Notes: generated from the letters alone by a model not told the origin. Positions 1 through 8,922 are shown, counted from the stretch's first letter. The stretch: DNA of 22,234 nt from Larix sibirica (GCA_004151065.3 NWUY0300009006.1:27654-49887), one strand, 5' to 3'. Numbers and translations: made by a program.

Positions 1-36
1 TGTCGCAATTTAATTTTGCTTTCTATGATTGAATAG

Positions 37-246
37 GTTTTTAGAATATTGGACACTTTTGATTTCTTCTCTATTAAGCATGTATATAGGGAGCATAACT
101 CATAGGCCAATGGGATTTCTAAGGAAGGCGTTCAGTTGGGTCACGAACAATGGATGATAATAGAGATCAAAGATGGAGAACATTTTGAATTTTACCACAT
201 GCCTTTTATAGAAGAAATACCAGCTCTAGAGCTCCAACAATTTTAA
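37..246 (+). pseudogene. LINE RNase H C-terminal remnant
   Basis: One frame runs from about 37 to a TAA at 244-246 and resembles the end of the RNase H domain found at the 3' end of plant L1-type LINE ORF2. The key stretch is IKHVYREHNS, then an in-frame TAG at 103-105, then ANGISKEG. In the family this is the H-[VI]-YRE-x-N-x2-AD-x-[LI]-S box, whose Asp is the last catalytic carboxylate. Here that Asp is Asn, so the fragment is dead on two counts. A hydrophilic tail ending HMPFIEE follows. The upstream part of the element lies off the left edge. It is on the opposite strand to the two larger LINE relics in this window. Assignment rests on motif recognition only. Confidence 0.6.
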
Positions 247-779
247 AAAAAATATGATGACAAATTTATCAACTTTGATATTTTGTATATATTTGGATTC
301 CATGCGCATAGGCTTGATATGCTATTTATATTAAAGATCCAAATGTATGAAAACAATCCTTAGTGATATGTATCTTTTTTGGCAGTTTATCCATGGGAAC
401 AATCTTTGTGTTGTCAATAGACACTGTTGCTTTTCTATGTTCTGGTCAAACATCTTTTTGGGAAAGACAGGCTCCCTTTTTGGAAGCGAAAATACATGGA
501 AACATGTATTCTATAGAATGCAAATTTCTTTTCTCTACAAAAGAAATAAAATTCACGTTTTTTTCCATGGAAAAAAAGAGATGAAGTACATGTAACTTAC
601 AAGTAGACTCTCACCACTATTATGTGTAAAACCCAACTTAATAAATACTTTTCTTACATGCACTATCAAGGTCTCTTATGAAGGCCACTTTGAACAAATA
701 AATATATCAGTTTTCTATTGTTTTCAAGAGTAATGGTTATAATGAAAAATGATTCAACAAAATATTTCACAAAGCTTAA
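247..779. other. AT-rich stretch, no gene seen
   Basis: No recognisable domain in any frame. Short open frames at 347-595 have low-complexity, aromatic-rich translations typical of chance frames in AT-rich DNA. It separates the RNase H remnant from the Penelope-like relic. Confidence 0.5.
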
Positions 780-1072
780 ATGGGATCTCATATGAAACAA
801 AATGAGGAACAAAATGGAATGAAGGTTATGCTATCCTATATTAAGGAAACAACAAAGATATTAGCAAGAATCCTAAAGATAAGAGAGATTAAGGTAACTT
901 TCTCCCCACTAAATTCCATTGAAAGGATGTTGGATTCTTCCAAATTCCCCATGGATCCAAAGAAACACAAGGGTGTTTATACTATTTCTTAGTCATGTTG
1001 AAAGACTTGTATCAAAGAAACACATTGTTTAGCTGGATTCATATTTAAAAAACATTATTTTGATATCATATA
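780..1072 (+). mobile_element. Penelope-like element relic (RT-GIY linker and GIY-YIG start)
   Basis: From 780 the frame reads about 70 codons to a TAG at 990-992 and continues beyond it in the same frame. It contains MLSYIKETTKILARILK, then KVTFSPLNSIERML, then KKHKGVYTIS. After the TAG and a second stop (TGA) it carries SC, KTCIKET and a degraded FIFKKHYFDI. This matches the layout of Penelope-like retroelements: a linker of the type L-P-Y-[VI]-K-x-T-x-K-[IL]-x-R-x-L-K, a GVY-[KT]-I-x-C-x-C box, then [YC]-I-x-ET and a K-x-H motif of the GIY-YIG endonuclease. The second half of the catalytic box (YIGET) reads CIKET, and two stops interrupt the domain, so it is inactive. The reverse transcriptase that should precede it is not seen. 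Two independent motif blocks in the right order support the call; a profile search has not been run. Confidence 0.55.
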
Positions 1073-1765
1073 TAACTAATATTTTATTTTAAATTTTTGA
1101 ATATATACCAAAACTCAAATCACCATATAGGTATAGAAAACACCAAAACAATTATAAAGGAAGATCATTATATAAAGAGAAAGATATATGAAGCAACAGG
1201 AATGTAACAAGCTCCAACAATATAAATAGGGATGATGGGCTTAAAATAAGTAATAGTTAGTGTCTATTAATTTGCGTTAGTGCGTTATCTATGTTAGTTC
1301 TCACAACATACACATTAATGCATGAAGAAAACATATTAAAAAAGACAGCCAGATTTTGGTAAAAGGCTTGAAAATCTTTTGTCCATGACAATCCTAACAA
1401 GTGGCTCAAAACATTGGGTAAAAATACCAAAATATAGAGATCCGTCTAATACTAAATATTACTTTGCATACTCACCATGAAAAACTATTTCATATGCATG
1501 GGTTTTTAATTATAGGAAGGCAACTTTGCCACTTTGGTGTCACTCGACTTGTATATTCCTTTTAAGGATGAGTCAAGGTGGTCAAGCATAAGTTTTAGTT
1601 TGGTTAAATGATTAAGGCTACATAGAATGAAGCATGATGCGTATCGAACTAAGACAAAAGAGTTTGAATGGTTGGATTTAGATTTTTACATAATTGTTTT
1701 AAGAGTACTTTACAAAAAAAATTCATAAAAGAATAAAACTAAGAGTTGGCATCATTTTTTGAGGC
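1073..1765. other. AT-rich stretch, no gene seen
   Basis: No domain or long frame seen on either strand. The remaining 3' part of a Penelope-like element, if present, has decayed beyond recognition. Confidence 0.45.
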
Positions 1766-2200
1766 CTAAAATTCCTGAGTATTTTCTTCACCTTCTTCTT
1801 TATTGTTTTCAAGATCGCCATCTTGAGTATCAGCCTTTGCATCCTTAGTATATTCCATAGTCTCATAAGCTTCCACATCATGAGTGTCTCGGGTTCCTTC
1901 AATTGTATCTTCACTGCCTGTAATTTGAGTATCTTGATTGTCATCTTCATCAAAACTAGTAATATTTACCACTGCACAAGGTGGCTCAATAACATAGTCT
2001 ACCACATTTTTTTCTTCTGAATTCTCATCCAACCGTGAGTTTTTACCAACAATGAGATCCTCATGCTTCATTAATGTTTTCGAAATTGATGTCGCATGTG
2101 CATCACAAGAGTGAAAAGACCCTTTGACCTCATCAAGGCGAGCATCCAACCCAATAATAACATTAGAAATACAATGAGAAGTTTGCTCATTATCATCAAG
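1766..2200 (-). other. Unidentified acidic reading frame
   Basis: The - strand is open for about 144 codons between a TGA (2203-2201) and a TAG (1768-1766). The first part is mixed and probably helical (GLDARLDEVKGSFHS, SISKTLMKHEDLIVG). The second half is strongly acidic, rich in D, E, T and N, and ends in an ENNKEEGEENTQEF tail. The only methionine starts are internal and no good start is evident, so this is probably a piece of a longer coding sequence. I do not recognise the family. The helix-then-acidic-tail pattern occurs in accessory reading frames of plant transposons, but that is only a suggestion. A chance frame is possible, although the amino-acid bias is steadier than in neighbouring shadow frames. 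Confidence 0.3.
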
Positions 2201-2425
2201 TCATCATCCAAAGTTTCCCCACACACCAAACCGTCTACCTCTAACACTGTTCAAATGACGAAACGATTAAAACAAAATGAATTGAGAAACTTCCTAATGA
2301 AACTTTCAAATGATACCTTCATGTGCCCTGAGTAAATGCCCAATTGAGTGGACCAAGATAACACGGTGATGTATAATCCCCGAGATGCCTTGAGCGCTCC
2401 ACATGTCCTGAAGAATAAATGGACC

Positions 2426-2594
2426 CTACCACCATATGCAAAGACTAAAAGTTGACATGACTAAATGAATAATCGACTTGAACTCAACATAACACAAACT
2501 TCTAAGGGACCTAACAATAAGTTTGATGTCCCCTTGTTTTCTAAAGCCCCCTCTAGGAAAGCTTGAGGCTTGATTTGCAAGTTCATTTGCCACC
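2426..2594 (-). pseudogene. Possible RNase H-like retroelement fragment
   Basis: The - strand frame starting at the N (2595) reads VANELANQASSF and continues through about 45 further codons without a stop. The pattern x-A-[DN]-x-L-A-N-x-A-S recalls the last RNase H box of non-LTR and some gypsy elements, with Asn in place of the usual Asp. Nothing downstream confirms it. It may be the tail of the LINE RNase H that is interrupted at 4719, displaced by the copia insertion, but the N prevents proof. Confidence 0.25.
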
Positions 2595-2595
2595 N
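2595..2595. other. Single-N assembly join
   Basis: One ambiguous base separates two unlike sequence types: AT-richer DNA on the left and a copia protease with GC-rich leader on the right. The two other Ns in the window (15505, 19751) behave as joins, so continuity across this position should not be assumed. Confidence 0.6.
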
Positions 2596-2744
2596 TCTGA
2601 AACACTAAGGAACACATCCCTCATCCCTGTCATATGGCTAGATGCACCACTGTCCACTAAGAAAATAAATATTGCCAACTCCTGCAGGTCTTGTGGCCTA
2701 GATCTGTCCTTGTTGCTAGATCTGTCTGCTGCTTCCCTGTCGAC
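2596..2744 (-). pseudogene. Ty1/copia protease fragment
   Basis: The - strand reads IFLVDSGASSHMTGMRD in one open frame from 2744 down to the N. D-S-G-A-S-x-H-M-T is the diagnostic active site of the aspartic protease in Ty1/copia pol; the catalytic DSG codons lie at 2654-2646. A basic, Ser-rich stretch (DRSSNKDRSRPQ) precedes it, as is common between the gag zinc knuckle and protease. An in-frame stop lies just upstream at 2747-2745, and no intact CCHC knuckle is seen. Integrase, RT and RNase H of the element should follow at lower coordinates but are absent beyond the N, so the element is truncated or misjoined there. Confidence 0.75.
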
Positions 2745-2779
2745 TTATCTTATCCTTTGGACTGAACTCTGTATGCAAA

Positions 2780-3480
2780 GAGTCTTCTTGTCATCCTCTC
2801 ATTTGGATGAAAGTCCTTCTCCACCCATCCAAGATCTTTGAGTCATAGTCCTTCGTGGCTCAAGCATTTGAGCAAATGTCCTTCTTTGCTCCCAAGTGAA
2901 TGACTCAGGTGGCCTAGATATCTAGGTGAAAGTCCTTCATCTGCTCGAGATCATCTTGCTGGCTGCCCAACCTTCTGCCATGGCTCAGCAAGCCACCCAA
3001 CACATCTGTTTTCTGTTGCCTGGATCTGCTGCCCACTGCCGGGATTCGCAGCCTTATTGCTACCCATATTCCTTTATGGGCTTGCCCGAACTTTTCTGCT
3101 TGTTGCCCAACCACCTATTGGGCTACCCAAGCCTTCCTGGTCGCTGCCCGGGGCCTGATCTGTAGTTTTCTGGACACCCAAATTTTTTTGCAATCTGCCC
3201 GATTGCTGTCTGGGCCTTCCCGTAGTTTCCTTGGGCTGCTCAATTGTTCTGGTGGCAGCCCGGATTGTCTGCTGGCGTCTCTGATGAGATGGCTGCCTGC
3301 CTTCTGTTGGCCACCGCTTCCTTGCTGGCTTCGCTCTCGACCAGTTCCGCTGCCCTGTTCCTCCGTCGACCTCCTCAGTTGGCGGCCGGATTTGCTGTCG
3401 CGGCTACAGCCGCCCAACCACCCAACTCCCACTACTGCTACACACTCCTTGTGCCATGATTGCTACCATGGCACCAGCTC
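2780..3480. repeat. Degenerate short-period tandem repeats in copia leader
   Basis: On the + strand a CTGCCC-like core (variants TTGCCC, CTACCC, CTTCCC, CAGCCC) recurs at 3082, 3103, 3123, 3144, 3174, 3195, 3216, 3236 and 3256. The spacing is 20-21 bp with one 30 bp step. Each core is followed by a pyrimidine-rich arm often ending TGG. Earlier members at about 2941 and 2963 have similar spacing. Between 2780 and 2935 a related block repeats a GTCCTTC core at roughly 30 bp steps, with one longer gap. The block is GC-rich compared with its surroundings. A period not divisible by three argues against a coding repeat. It lies between the protease and the primer binding site of the copia element, where gag is expected. 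Confidence 0.5.
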
Positions 3481-4350
3481 CTTGCTGCTGCACCTACTAT
3501 CCTGTTGCAACCGCTTCACCTCCAGCTCGCACACCTTCTTCATTGGTGGCTATAGCCCTGGCAGCTTCCGGCGGCTGCTAGAAGCAACCCAAATCATCAC
3601 TGATTTCCTTGTTGGCCCACAATCTCAGCTCATGGTTCAGATTCGGCTCCTGTTCTGCCTGTCTTCCGTCGGCTCCTTCAGCACCATTGAATCCACGCCC
3701 ACATCCGAGCCTTCGATCCAGCTGCTGTTGGAGTAGCCCAATCCTGCGCCATGGTTGCTGCACGGCGTGCTAACTGCCTCGAGCTCAGTCGCTTGCTGGC
3801 TCGTTTCTCCTCCAACCGCTAAAGATCTGCGCAATTAGATGTTCCACTGCCCCTTCCGGCTGTCTGTGGGCCTGAACCAGCTCCCTGCAGAATCCCTTGC
3901 CCCTTGCTGCCTGCCGATCCAACTGACCAACTTGCTGTAGATCTCCCGTGGATTCCTCCACACAGCCTGAGCCTGCAGTTGCTCTGGAGGCTAGCTTCCT
4001 TCACTCGCCATACCTCCCAACGGATCCGCGCATCACACCCGTGGTCTTGATCTGCATCCTTGTCAACTGGGTTACTGGCCCATGCCCACATGGCTGCCGC
4101 GTTCAGCTCGTGGCTCTCTCTCTGCGCACAGCTGAGTTTGACGCCGCTGATCACCTATCATCATGTTCTCAGCTCCCTACTTCTTATCTGGCTCCACGCA
4201 TCGATGGCTACAGCCTCAGCTGCAACAAGGACCTACGATCACGTGGACGTACAACTGTACAGCTGCCTTCCCCCCCTCCCTACCCCCCCTTTTATTATTT
4301 TCGCTGTAAATCTCCTCAAACTTTGATTTCCCACTGAGAGCTGAAACCGA
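3481..4350. other. GC-rich copia leader/gag region, no intact gag
   Basis: This continues the GC-rich block up to the primer binding site. On the - strand, the direction of the element, only short overlapping frames rich in Gly, Gln, Ser and Arg are seen, with no recognisable copia gag domain. On the + strand a 182-codon frame (3188-3736) is open, but its Pro/Leu/Ser/Cys composition is what C-rich sequence gives by chance. It is best described as the untranslated leader plus decayed or missing gag of the copia element. Confidence 0.4.
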
Positions 4351-4362
4351 GCTCTGATACCA
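4351..4362 (-). other. Primer binding site for tRNA-iMet
   Basis: The - strand reads TGGTATCAGAGC, the standard plant LTR-retrotransposon primer binding site complementary to the 3' end of initiator methionine tRNA. The following bases (TCGG) partly depart from the usual continuation. Its position directly inside the probable LTR end, and its orientation towards the protease at 2654, fix the element's polarity as -. Confidence 0.75.
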
Positions 4363-4718
4363 TGCTGCTTGACCTCTGCTATGAACCTGCAAGATCGAAG
4401 GATTGATCTTGAGGTTTGAGAGCTAGCATCTGTCATTGTATTTTCCTCAATGCGCCATTATCCCAGGACGGGAGCCCGGGGGTTTTATTAATAATAAAAT
4501 CTACTGTTTGCTGGTTTTGCCCCAGTTGGGTTTTTTTAGGGTAAATCTAGAGTGTCAAATGTGTGTGATTCCTTGTTGTTTTTCTGCTGCGTAGTTTCTT
4601 AGGATTTCAGCGTATTTTCAGTTAATAAATTTAGTAATTTTTTGGGACTGAAGATCGGGTCTGGGATCTGGAAAACTAACAGTTCGATCTTCTGGAAATA
4701 TCCCGTGTTAGTCGAACA
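4363..4718 (-). repeat. Probable 5' LTR of the copia element
   Basis: Boundaries are inferred. Read on the - strand, the block opens TGTTCGACTAACACGGG at 4718 and ends GCAGCA at 4363, directly before the primer binding site, giving the canonical TG...CA ends and about 356 bp. An AATAAA-containing stretch lies inside (near 4484-4502). No second copy of this sequence was seen in the window, so the LTR call rests on its ends and the adjacent primer binding site. The upstream flank is LINE RNase H coding sequence, which breaks off at 4719. Confidence 0.5.
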
Positions 4719-5122
4719 ATATGAGCCAAAGAAATGGCTTCAGACTCTCTCTTTACCTCTGAAACTCTGTTCATAATTGGGTTAAGTCCTCAGACTTTCT
4801 CTTTCAGGAATGATTTGTGGCATTTATCGTTTGCCCAATCCATAATCAACTTGGAATCCCTAAGAACTTTGACAATGCCTTTATCTGCAGCAGTTTTCAT
4901 GAGAAGCTACAGAGCAAAAAGCTCAGCTCTAGTGTTTGTTCCTTGCCTTATTGCATATTTCAGAGTTATGTTGTTTAAATTTTTGAAAAGAGCACCCCCC
5001 TGCTCCACACATACCTTGAGTGCTCCACACCTATCTGGTGTTCCTTGACAGGCCCCGTCAAAAAATCCCAAGTCATAGAGTAATTGAAACAGGTTCATTG
5101 AGTATTCTGTGGGATTTATCAT
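4719..5122 (-). pseudogene. LINE RNase H domain, 3' truncated
   Basis: The - strand reads LGFFDGACQG, the first catalytic Asp block of RNase H. Then comes GTNTRAELFAL, carrying the catalytic Glu, followed directly by a stop. Next is KVLRDSKLIMDWAND, where the usual G-D-S is R-D-S but the Asp is kept. The sequence ends ISLAHI, the start of the H-I-Y-R-E box, and the rest of that box is missing because the copia LTR begins at 4718. Three of four catalytic carboxylates are visible in broken frames. This domain would degrade RNA of the RNA:DNA hybrid during reverse transcription. Confidence 0.75.
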
Positions 5123-5389
5123 TTAACTTTTCAGGCTTCTAGGATTCTCCATAAGAAAATCTAAATCATGAGCTACCTGCCCTGGATGGATCTCTTTCTT
5201 GAAAAATGATTTTATTCCTGGATAATCACAGATCCCATATAGCAAAACATGGCAAAACTCTATGTGCTGATTCAGATTTTATCATTGATCCAAGTTTCAA
5301 AACACGTTTCCAAGGAATCCTGCTCCCATTTATTCCTGCAATTGGATACCTGTAAAGCTTTACTCTAGACTGCTTTAGAGAAAGGACAA

Positions 5390-5849
5390 TTTACAAATAG
5401 ATGATCAACTGACTTTTCATCGGCTTTACAAAGAACACATCTTCTATGCCCAATCCAGTTTTTTTTGTCCCATCATCACAAGATAAGATTTTGTTAGCGA
5501 GAGCAACCATAACAAAATCATAGTTTTGTGCAGACTGTTGAGTTTCCACACTAACTTCCATCACCATAGCCTGTACCTTCTCCGATGTTCTTCTATTCTA
5601 ATTTCTGACAGCATATCTTAATTTTGCTGTGTATTCCTCTGATCACTTGTTTTTATACCACCTAATCTCATCGTCATGAGCAGAAAGCAATATAGCATTG
5701 TGCTTTAGCAAGCCTACAAACTGGTACCATTCAGCTGCCTTATCACCCTGCAGATTTAAGTCTTGTGCAGATTTGCAACCCCTATTCCAACTACCTGCTA
5801 CACAAAGAGTTGATGCATCTTCCAGACTAAAAATTCCTGCATCACGCAA
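5390..5849 (-). pseudogene. LINE zinc-knuckle (zf-RVT) region
   Basis: From 5849 the - strand is open for 68 codons: it begins DAGIFSLEDASTLC and ends SAHDDEIRWYKNK, the stretch that precedes the zinc knuckle in plant LINE ORF2. After frame breaks, 5460-5390 reads WIGHRRCVLCKADEKSVDHL and then FVNCPFS. This supplies the C-x2-C (5439-5428) and H-x4-C pairs of the zf-RVT motif. It belongs to the LINE relic and is non-functional as sequenced. Confidence 0.75.
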
Positions 5850-6661
5850 ATCTTTCTGTAAATGATTAGACAGTCTATAATTACCACAACATTCTATCCA
5901 TGGATCCTCACCTTTTCTAAATTTCTAGCCCTGTTACTGCTATGTATATTCCAAGCAATCCAAGCAATCTAATTGCCAGTCAAAGGAAATTCTTTGACCA
6001 AAGCTTTCCACACTATAGAAGCACCCTTCACAGATTTCCTTTTCAGTCTTATCCAATATTCTATAGATCTTTTTCTGATGTATTTCATCTTCATCATTAC
6101 CCCCACCAAACCTTCATTATGAATTGATCTTCATAATCTTTTCACTGCCAGAGTTTGGCTGAAGACGAAAATACTCCAGCTCCACCCTTCTGCTTCCATC
6201 AGATTAGCTATCCTTGAACATTTCATCAACGGGATTACTTATTTTTCCCTCTGTCCTGTCCACAAAAAACTGAAACATATTTATTATTATTTTTCCCAGA
6301 ATCGCTTTTGGAATATGAGCTATTGACATCCAAATTTCCAATAGACTGGAATGCTTTCCAAAACAGATTTAACCAAAACTAATCTACCTCCACGAGACAA
6401 CTATCTATTACATCAGTTTTAGACTTTGTCTTCTATCTTTTCATACAGCCATAAATAGTCTAAATATTTATACTAAGTAGGTTTTAATTGAAATCATAGA
6501 TACTTAATGCCTTTGTCAAGAGAGTAACGATTCATGGGAAAAATTTGAACTATTTGACTTTTTAAAGTTGTCTTGACTCTTAACCTTCCTTCAAATCATT
6601 GAAAAACGTTGTTGATTTTTGCATATTTATTGTTACATTAAAGCTCCAGGATACATTTGAA

Positions 6662-7551
6662 TTAATTAATCTCCCTAAGAGAACCTTGCCCAAAAATTAT
6701 GATGTCACCAACAAACAGGAACTGAAAAATAAAGCCAGATCCTGCTATCTTGATACCTCTTATATGGCCTTCTCTTTTAGCCTCTGAAACCAGTCTGCTT
6801 AAGCCTTCTGCCACTAATAATTTAATAAAAACAAAAAGGGCGACAATGGGCGACCTTGTCTTATCCCTCTTGAGGCATGAAATAAACTTGAAGGGGATCC
6901 CTTTACAAGGACAACAAAGGAAGCTGATGAAAGACATCCCATTATCCAACTTACTGTTTGAAGATTTATCCCAATTTGAATAAGCAACAACATGAGGTAA
7001 AGTTGGTTCACTTTGTCATAAGCTTTGGCTAGATCAATTTTCATTACCACAGCTGGCATCTTGTCTATCTTGAATGAGTACATCCCTTCTTGAGCTGTCA
7101 CCACTGCATCATGTATCTGTCTGTTAAAAGAAAACCAAACTGATCTTTTGAGATAATGTGATAAATTATATTTCACTCTATCAGCTATAATCATTGAGAT
7201 GAGCTTATAAATTAGATTACATAATGAAATAGGCTTGAAACCTTAAAAGAGGAAGGCTCATTTTTTTAGGAATGAGGGCAATTAAAGTAGAATTTGGGGC
7301 TCCTAGAACTTTTCTGGAGGGTCTAGATTCTTCTATATTCTTGAAATCTCCTCCTCCAGCAGCTCATAAAAACCCAAATATAACTTGACTGTACAGCCAT
7401 CAGGGACTGGACTTATGGCGTGGGAAAAGAGCCTTATCACTTTCCTTATTTCTGCTACATTATCACTTTCAGGGTCTTCAAACAAAGATTTAAATTGCCT
7501 TCTGCCTGTTTGAGCTATATCCTGAAAGGATTTGATCTTCGAACCATCCAA
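6662..7551 (-). pseudogene. LINE reverse transcriptase domain
   Basis: Blocks appear in the correct order on the - strand. They are an N-terminal stretch with SFQDIAQTGRRQFKSLFEDP and PVPDGCTVKLY (7551-7333), VVMKIDLAKAYDKVN (RT motif A, catalytic Asp), SRGIRQGRPLSPFLF (motif B, 6814-7194 frame), and, after a frameshift near 6830, GIKI with FLFVGDIIIFGQGS (motif C). The motif C F-x-D-D box reads FVGD at 6715-6704: the first catalytic Asp is Gly (codon GGT at 6709-6707). With the frameshifts this makes the polymerase inactive. The motifs place it in the plant L1-clade non-LTR group. Confidence 0.85.
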
Positions 7552-7559
7552 TAAACAAA

Positions 7560-7975
7560 TTTCTCAAATTGTATTTACATTTCTTCTGTGCTTTGCATAA
7601 TTTTGGAAAAACTTGATATTATTATCCCGTTCAACCAGCCATACATCTCTGCTCTTGAGCCTCCACAATGTCTTTTTGTTTTTAATCTAGTGAATCCTTC
7701 CTTTTTACTTCAAGACCTCTCATAATTTGTCTTGTCCATTCAGCTGCAATCTTCTTCAGCTTTTGTAGATTCTCTTCAAACTATTGCATTGGTAAGTCTT
7801 TTGAATTACCATCGTACTTCTTCCAATTCAGTGCTATTAGATTTCTGAAGTCTTCCTCATTTAGCAATGAAAGCTTGAATTTAAATGGAGCTTGAGGTTT
7901 CTGATCCTCAGATTCAATTTGAAATAGAGTCGGTAACTGATCTGAAGACTTCATTTTTGCAGCTTCTTCCATGAT
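7560..7975 (-). pseudogene. LINE endonuclease-RT spacer
   Basis: From 7972 to 7781 the - strand is open for 63 codons, including FKFKLSLLNEEDFRNLI and ALNWKKYDGNSKDL. This resembles the W-rich, charged spacer between endonuclease and reverse transcriptase in plant LINE ORF2. Its position between the two domains supports the call. No catalytic motif is expected here. Confidence 0.5.
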
Positions 7976-8057
7976 GCGTTTTGGCCACCAGAAATCTATC
8001 TAATCTCTTGGATAAGCCTTCTTTTCCTTTTTCAGAGTTTCTCCAAGTAGGGACTGC

Positions 8058-8330
8058 CTAGACTGGCTCAACAACATCAGCAAGCTTCAAATCTTTGAAT
8101 TTCGTTAAAATAATCAGCGAAAGGATCTGCCCTAGTAGATTCTCCCATATTTCCCCTAAATTCAGAGTCAGATTTAAATCACCTTCTACAATTACATCAT
8201 CACCTTCCAAAGAACCTTGGTCCTTCAGCATCGTCCAAAAAGACTTTCTGTCCCCATAGCACCCATACAAATTTATAATTCTAAACACTTTTCCCAATTC
8301 CTTGGATCTACATTCTCGGTCTCAACAGGG
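8058..8330 (-). pseudogene. LINE apurinic-type endonuclease C-terminal part
   Basis: The - strand frame at 8297-8058 reads RIINLYGCYGDRKSFW and DDVIVEGDLNLTLNLGEIW. The pattern [IV]-[IV]-x-G-D-[FL]-N-x-[TI]-x followed by E-x-W-x is the exonuclease/endonuclease/phosphatase fold motif of L1 endonucleases; GDLN lies at 8183-8172. The N-terminal half of the domain is missing, because about 40 bases upstream the sequence becomes ORF1-like (EIDQHEGLPVETE). An internal deletion between ORF1 and ORF2 is therefore likely. Confidence 0.75.
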
Positions 8331-8341
8331 AGTCCTTCATG

Positions 8342-8853
8342 CTGATCAATCTCCATTAAAATCTTCACAACATGTTTGTATTCCAACCCCTAGAATTTTT
8401 ATTCCAATGCTATAAATCTTTGTAAAGAATACCCTATTTTCTCTAATATCCCTTTGCTCCATAATGCAATTGTAAGACCTGACATTAAAACCCAAATTTG
8501 CTGAATGAACATGGGCTCACTTCTCCTATTAAAACCTGTTCTTCATCTTTTTAAATAAAACCCAAGGGATCCGGGAATCAGTCCTGCTGGCTCGCACTGA
8601 TCAATCTCCACGAAAATCCTCAACACATTTGTCTTCCAATCCCTAGAATTTTTTTTCCAATGCTATAAATCTTCGTAAAGGATTTTCAATTTTCTCTAAT
8701 AAGTAATATCCCTTTGCTCCATAATTCAATTGGAAGACCCAACATTAAAATCCAAATTTGCTGAATGAACATGGGCTCACATCCCAGATCAAAACCTGGT
8801 ATTTATCTTTTAAACAAAGCCCCGAGGGACCCCATAACCAATCCTGTCTCAGA
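8342..8853 (-). repeat. Tandem duplication of LINE ORF1-like (DUF4283-type) segment
   Basis: Two direct copies, 8342-8596 and 8597-8853, have a period of 255 bp. Each starts CTGATCAATCTCCA and each contains a TTTGCTGAATGAACATGGGC stretch. On the - strand each reads, in broken frame, a version of LWSKGILEKIGYSLQRFIAL and EIDQHEGLPVETE. This resembles the DUF4283 region of plant LINE ORF1/gag-like proteins (nucleic-acid-binding, carried ahead of the endonuclease). The copies differ by several substitutions and small indels, including a 7-base insertion in the second, so the duplication is old. Confidence 0.65.
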
Positions 8854-8922
8854 CTAAGGTCTGACCTTTGCACTCCTTATTTTGAAACATATCCATCCCC
8901 ACATCAATAAATGGAAGATAGT

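Larger units (their letters stand above)
4719..8330 (-). mobile_element. L1-type LINE ORF2 relic with terminal RNase H
   Basis: Going along the - strand the order is endonuclease (about 8330-8058), spacer (7975-7560), reverse transcriptase (7551-6662), thumb and connector sequence including EDPWIECCGNYRLS (about 6000-5850), zinc-knuckle region (5850-5390) and RNase H (5122-4719). This is the ORF2 layout of plant L1-clade LINEs that acquired a 3' RNase H. Frames are broken many times by stops and frameshifts, so it cannot make a polyprotein. The 3' end is cut at 4719 by the copia LTR, and the endonuclease N-terminus is missing at its junction with ORF1-like sequence near 8330. Individual domains are given separately. 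Confidence 0.85.

Noticed and set aside
347-595. 82-codon + strand frame
   Set aside because: Aromatic and Lys-rich translation from AT-rich DNA, with no family resemblance and an overlapping alternative frame of the same kind.
2800-2930. Possible copia gag CCHC zinc knuckle on the - strand
   Set aside because: A KEGHLLKC stretch looks similar, but the first two Cys are missing and the His-Cys spacing is one residue short; the sequence is better described as degenerate repeats.
3188-3736. 182-codon + strand open frame
   Set aside because: It is the longest frame nearby, but its Pro/Leu/Ser/Cys-rich translation reflects C-rich sequence. It overlaps the degenerate 20-21 bp repeats and lies antisense within the copia leader. 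No domain is visible.
4734-5048. 104-codon + strand frame
   Set aside because: Antisense shadow of the LINE RNase H, whose motifs are on the - strand.
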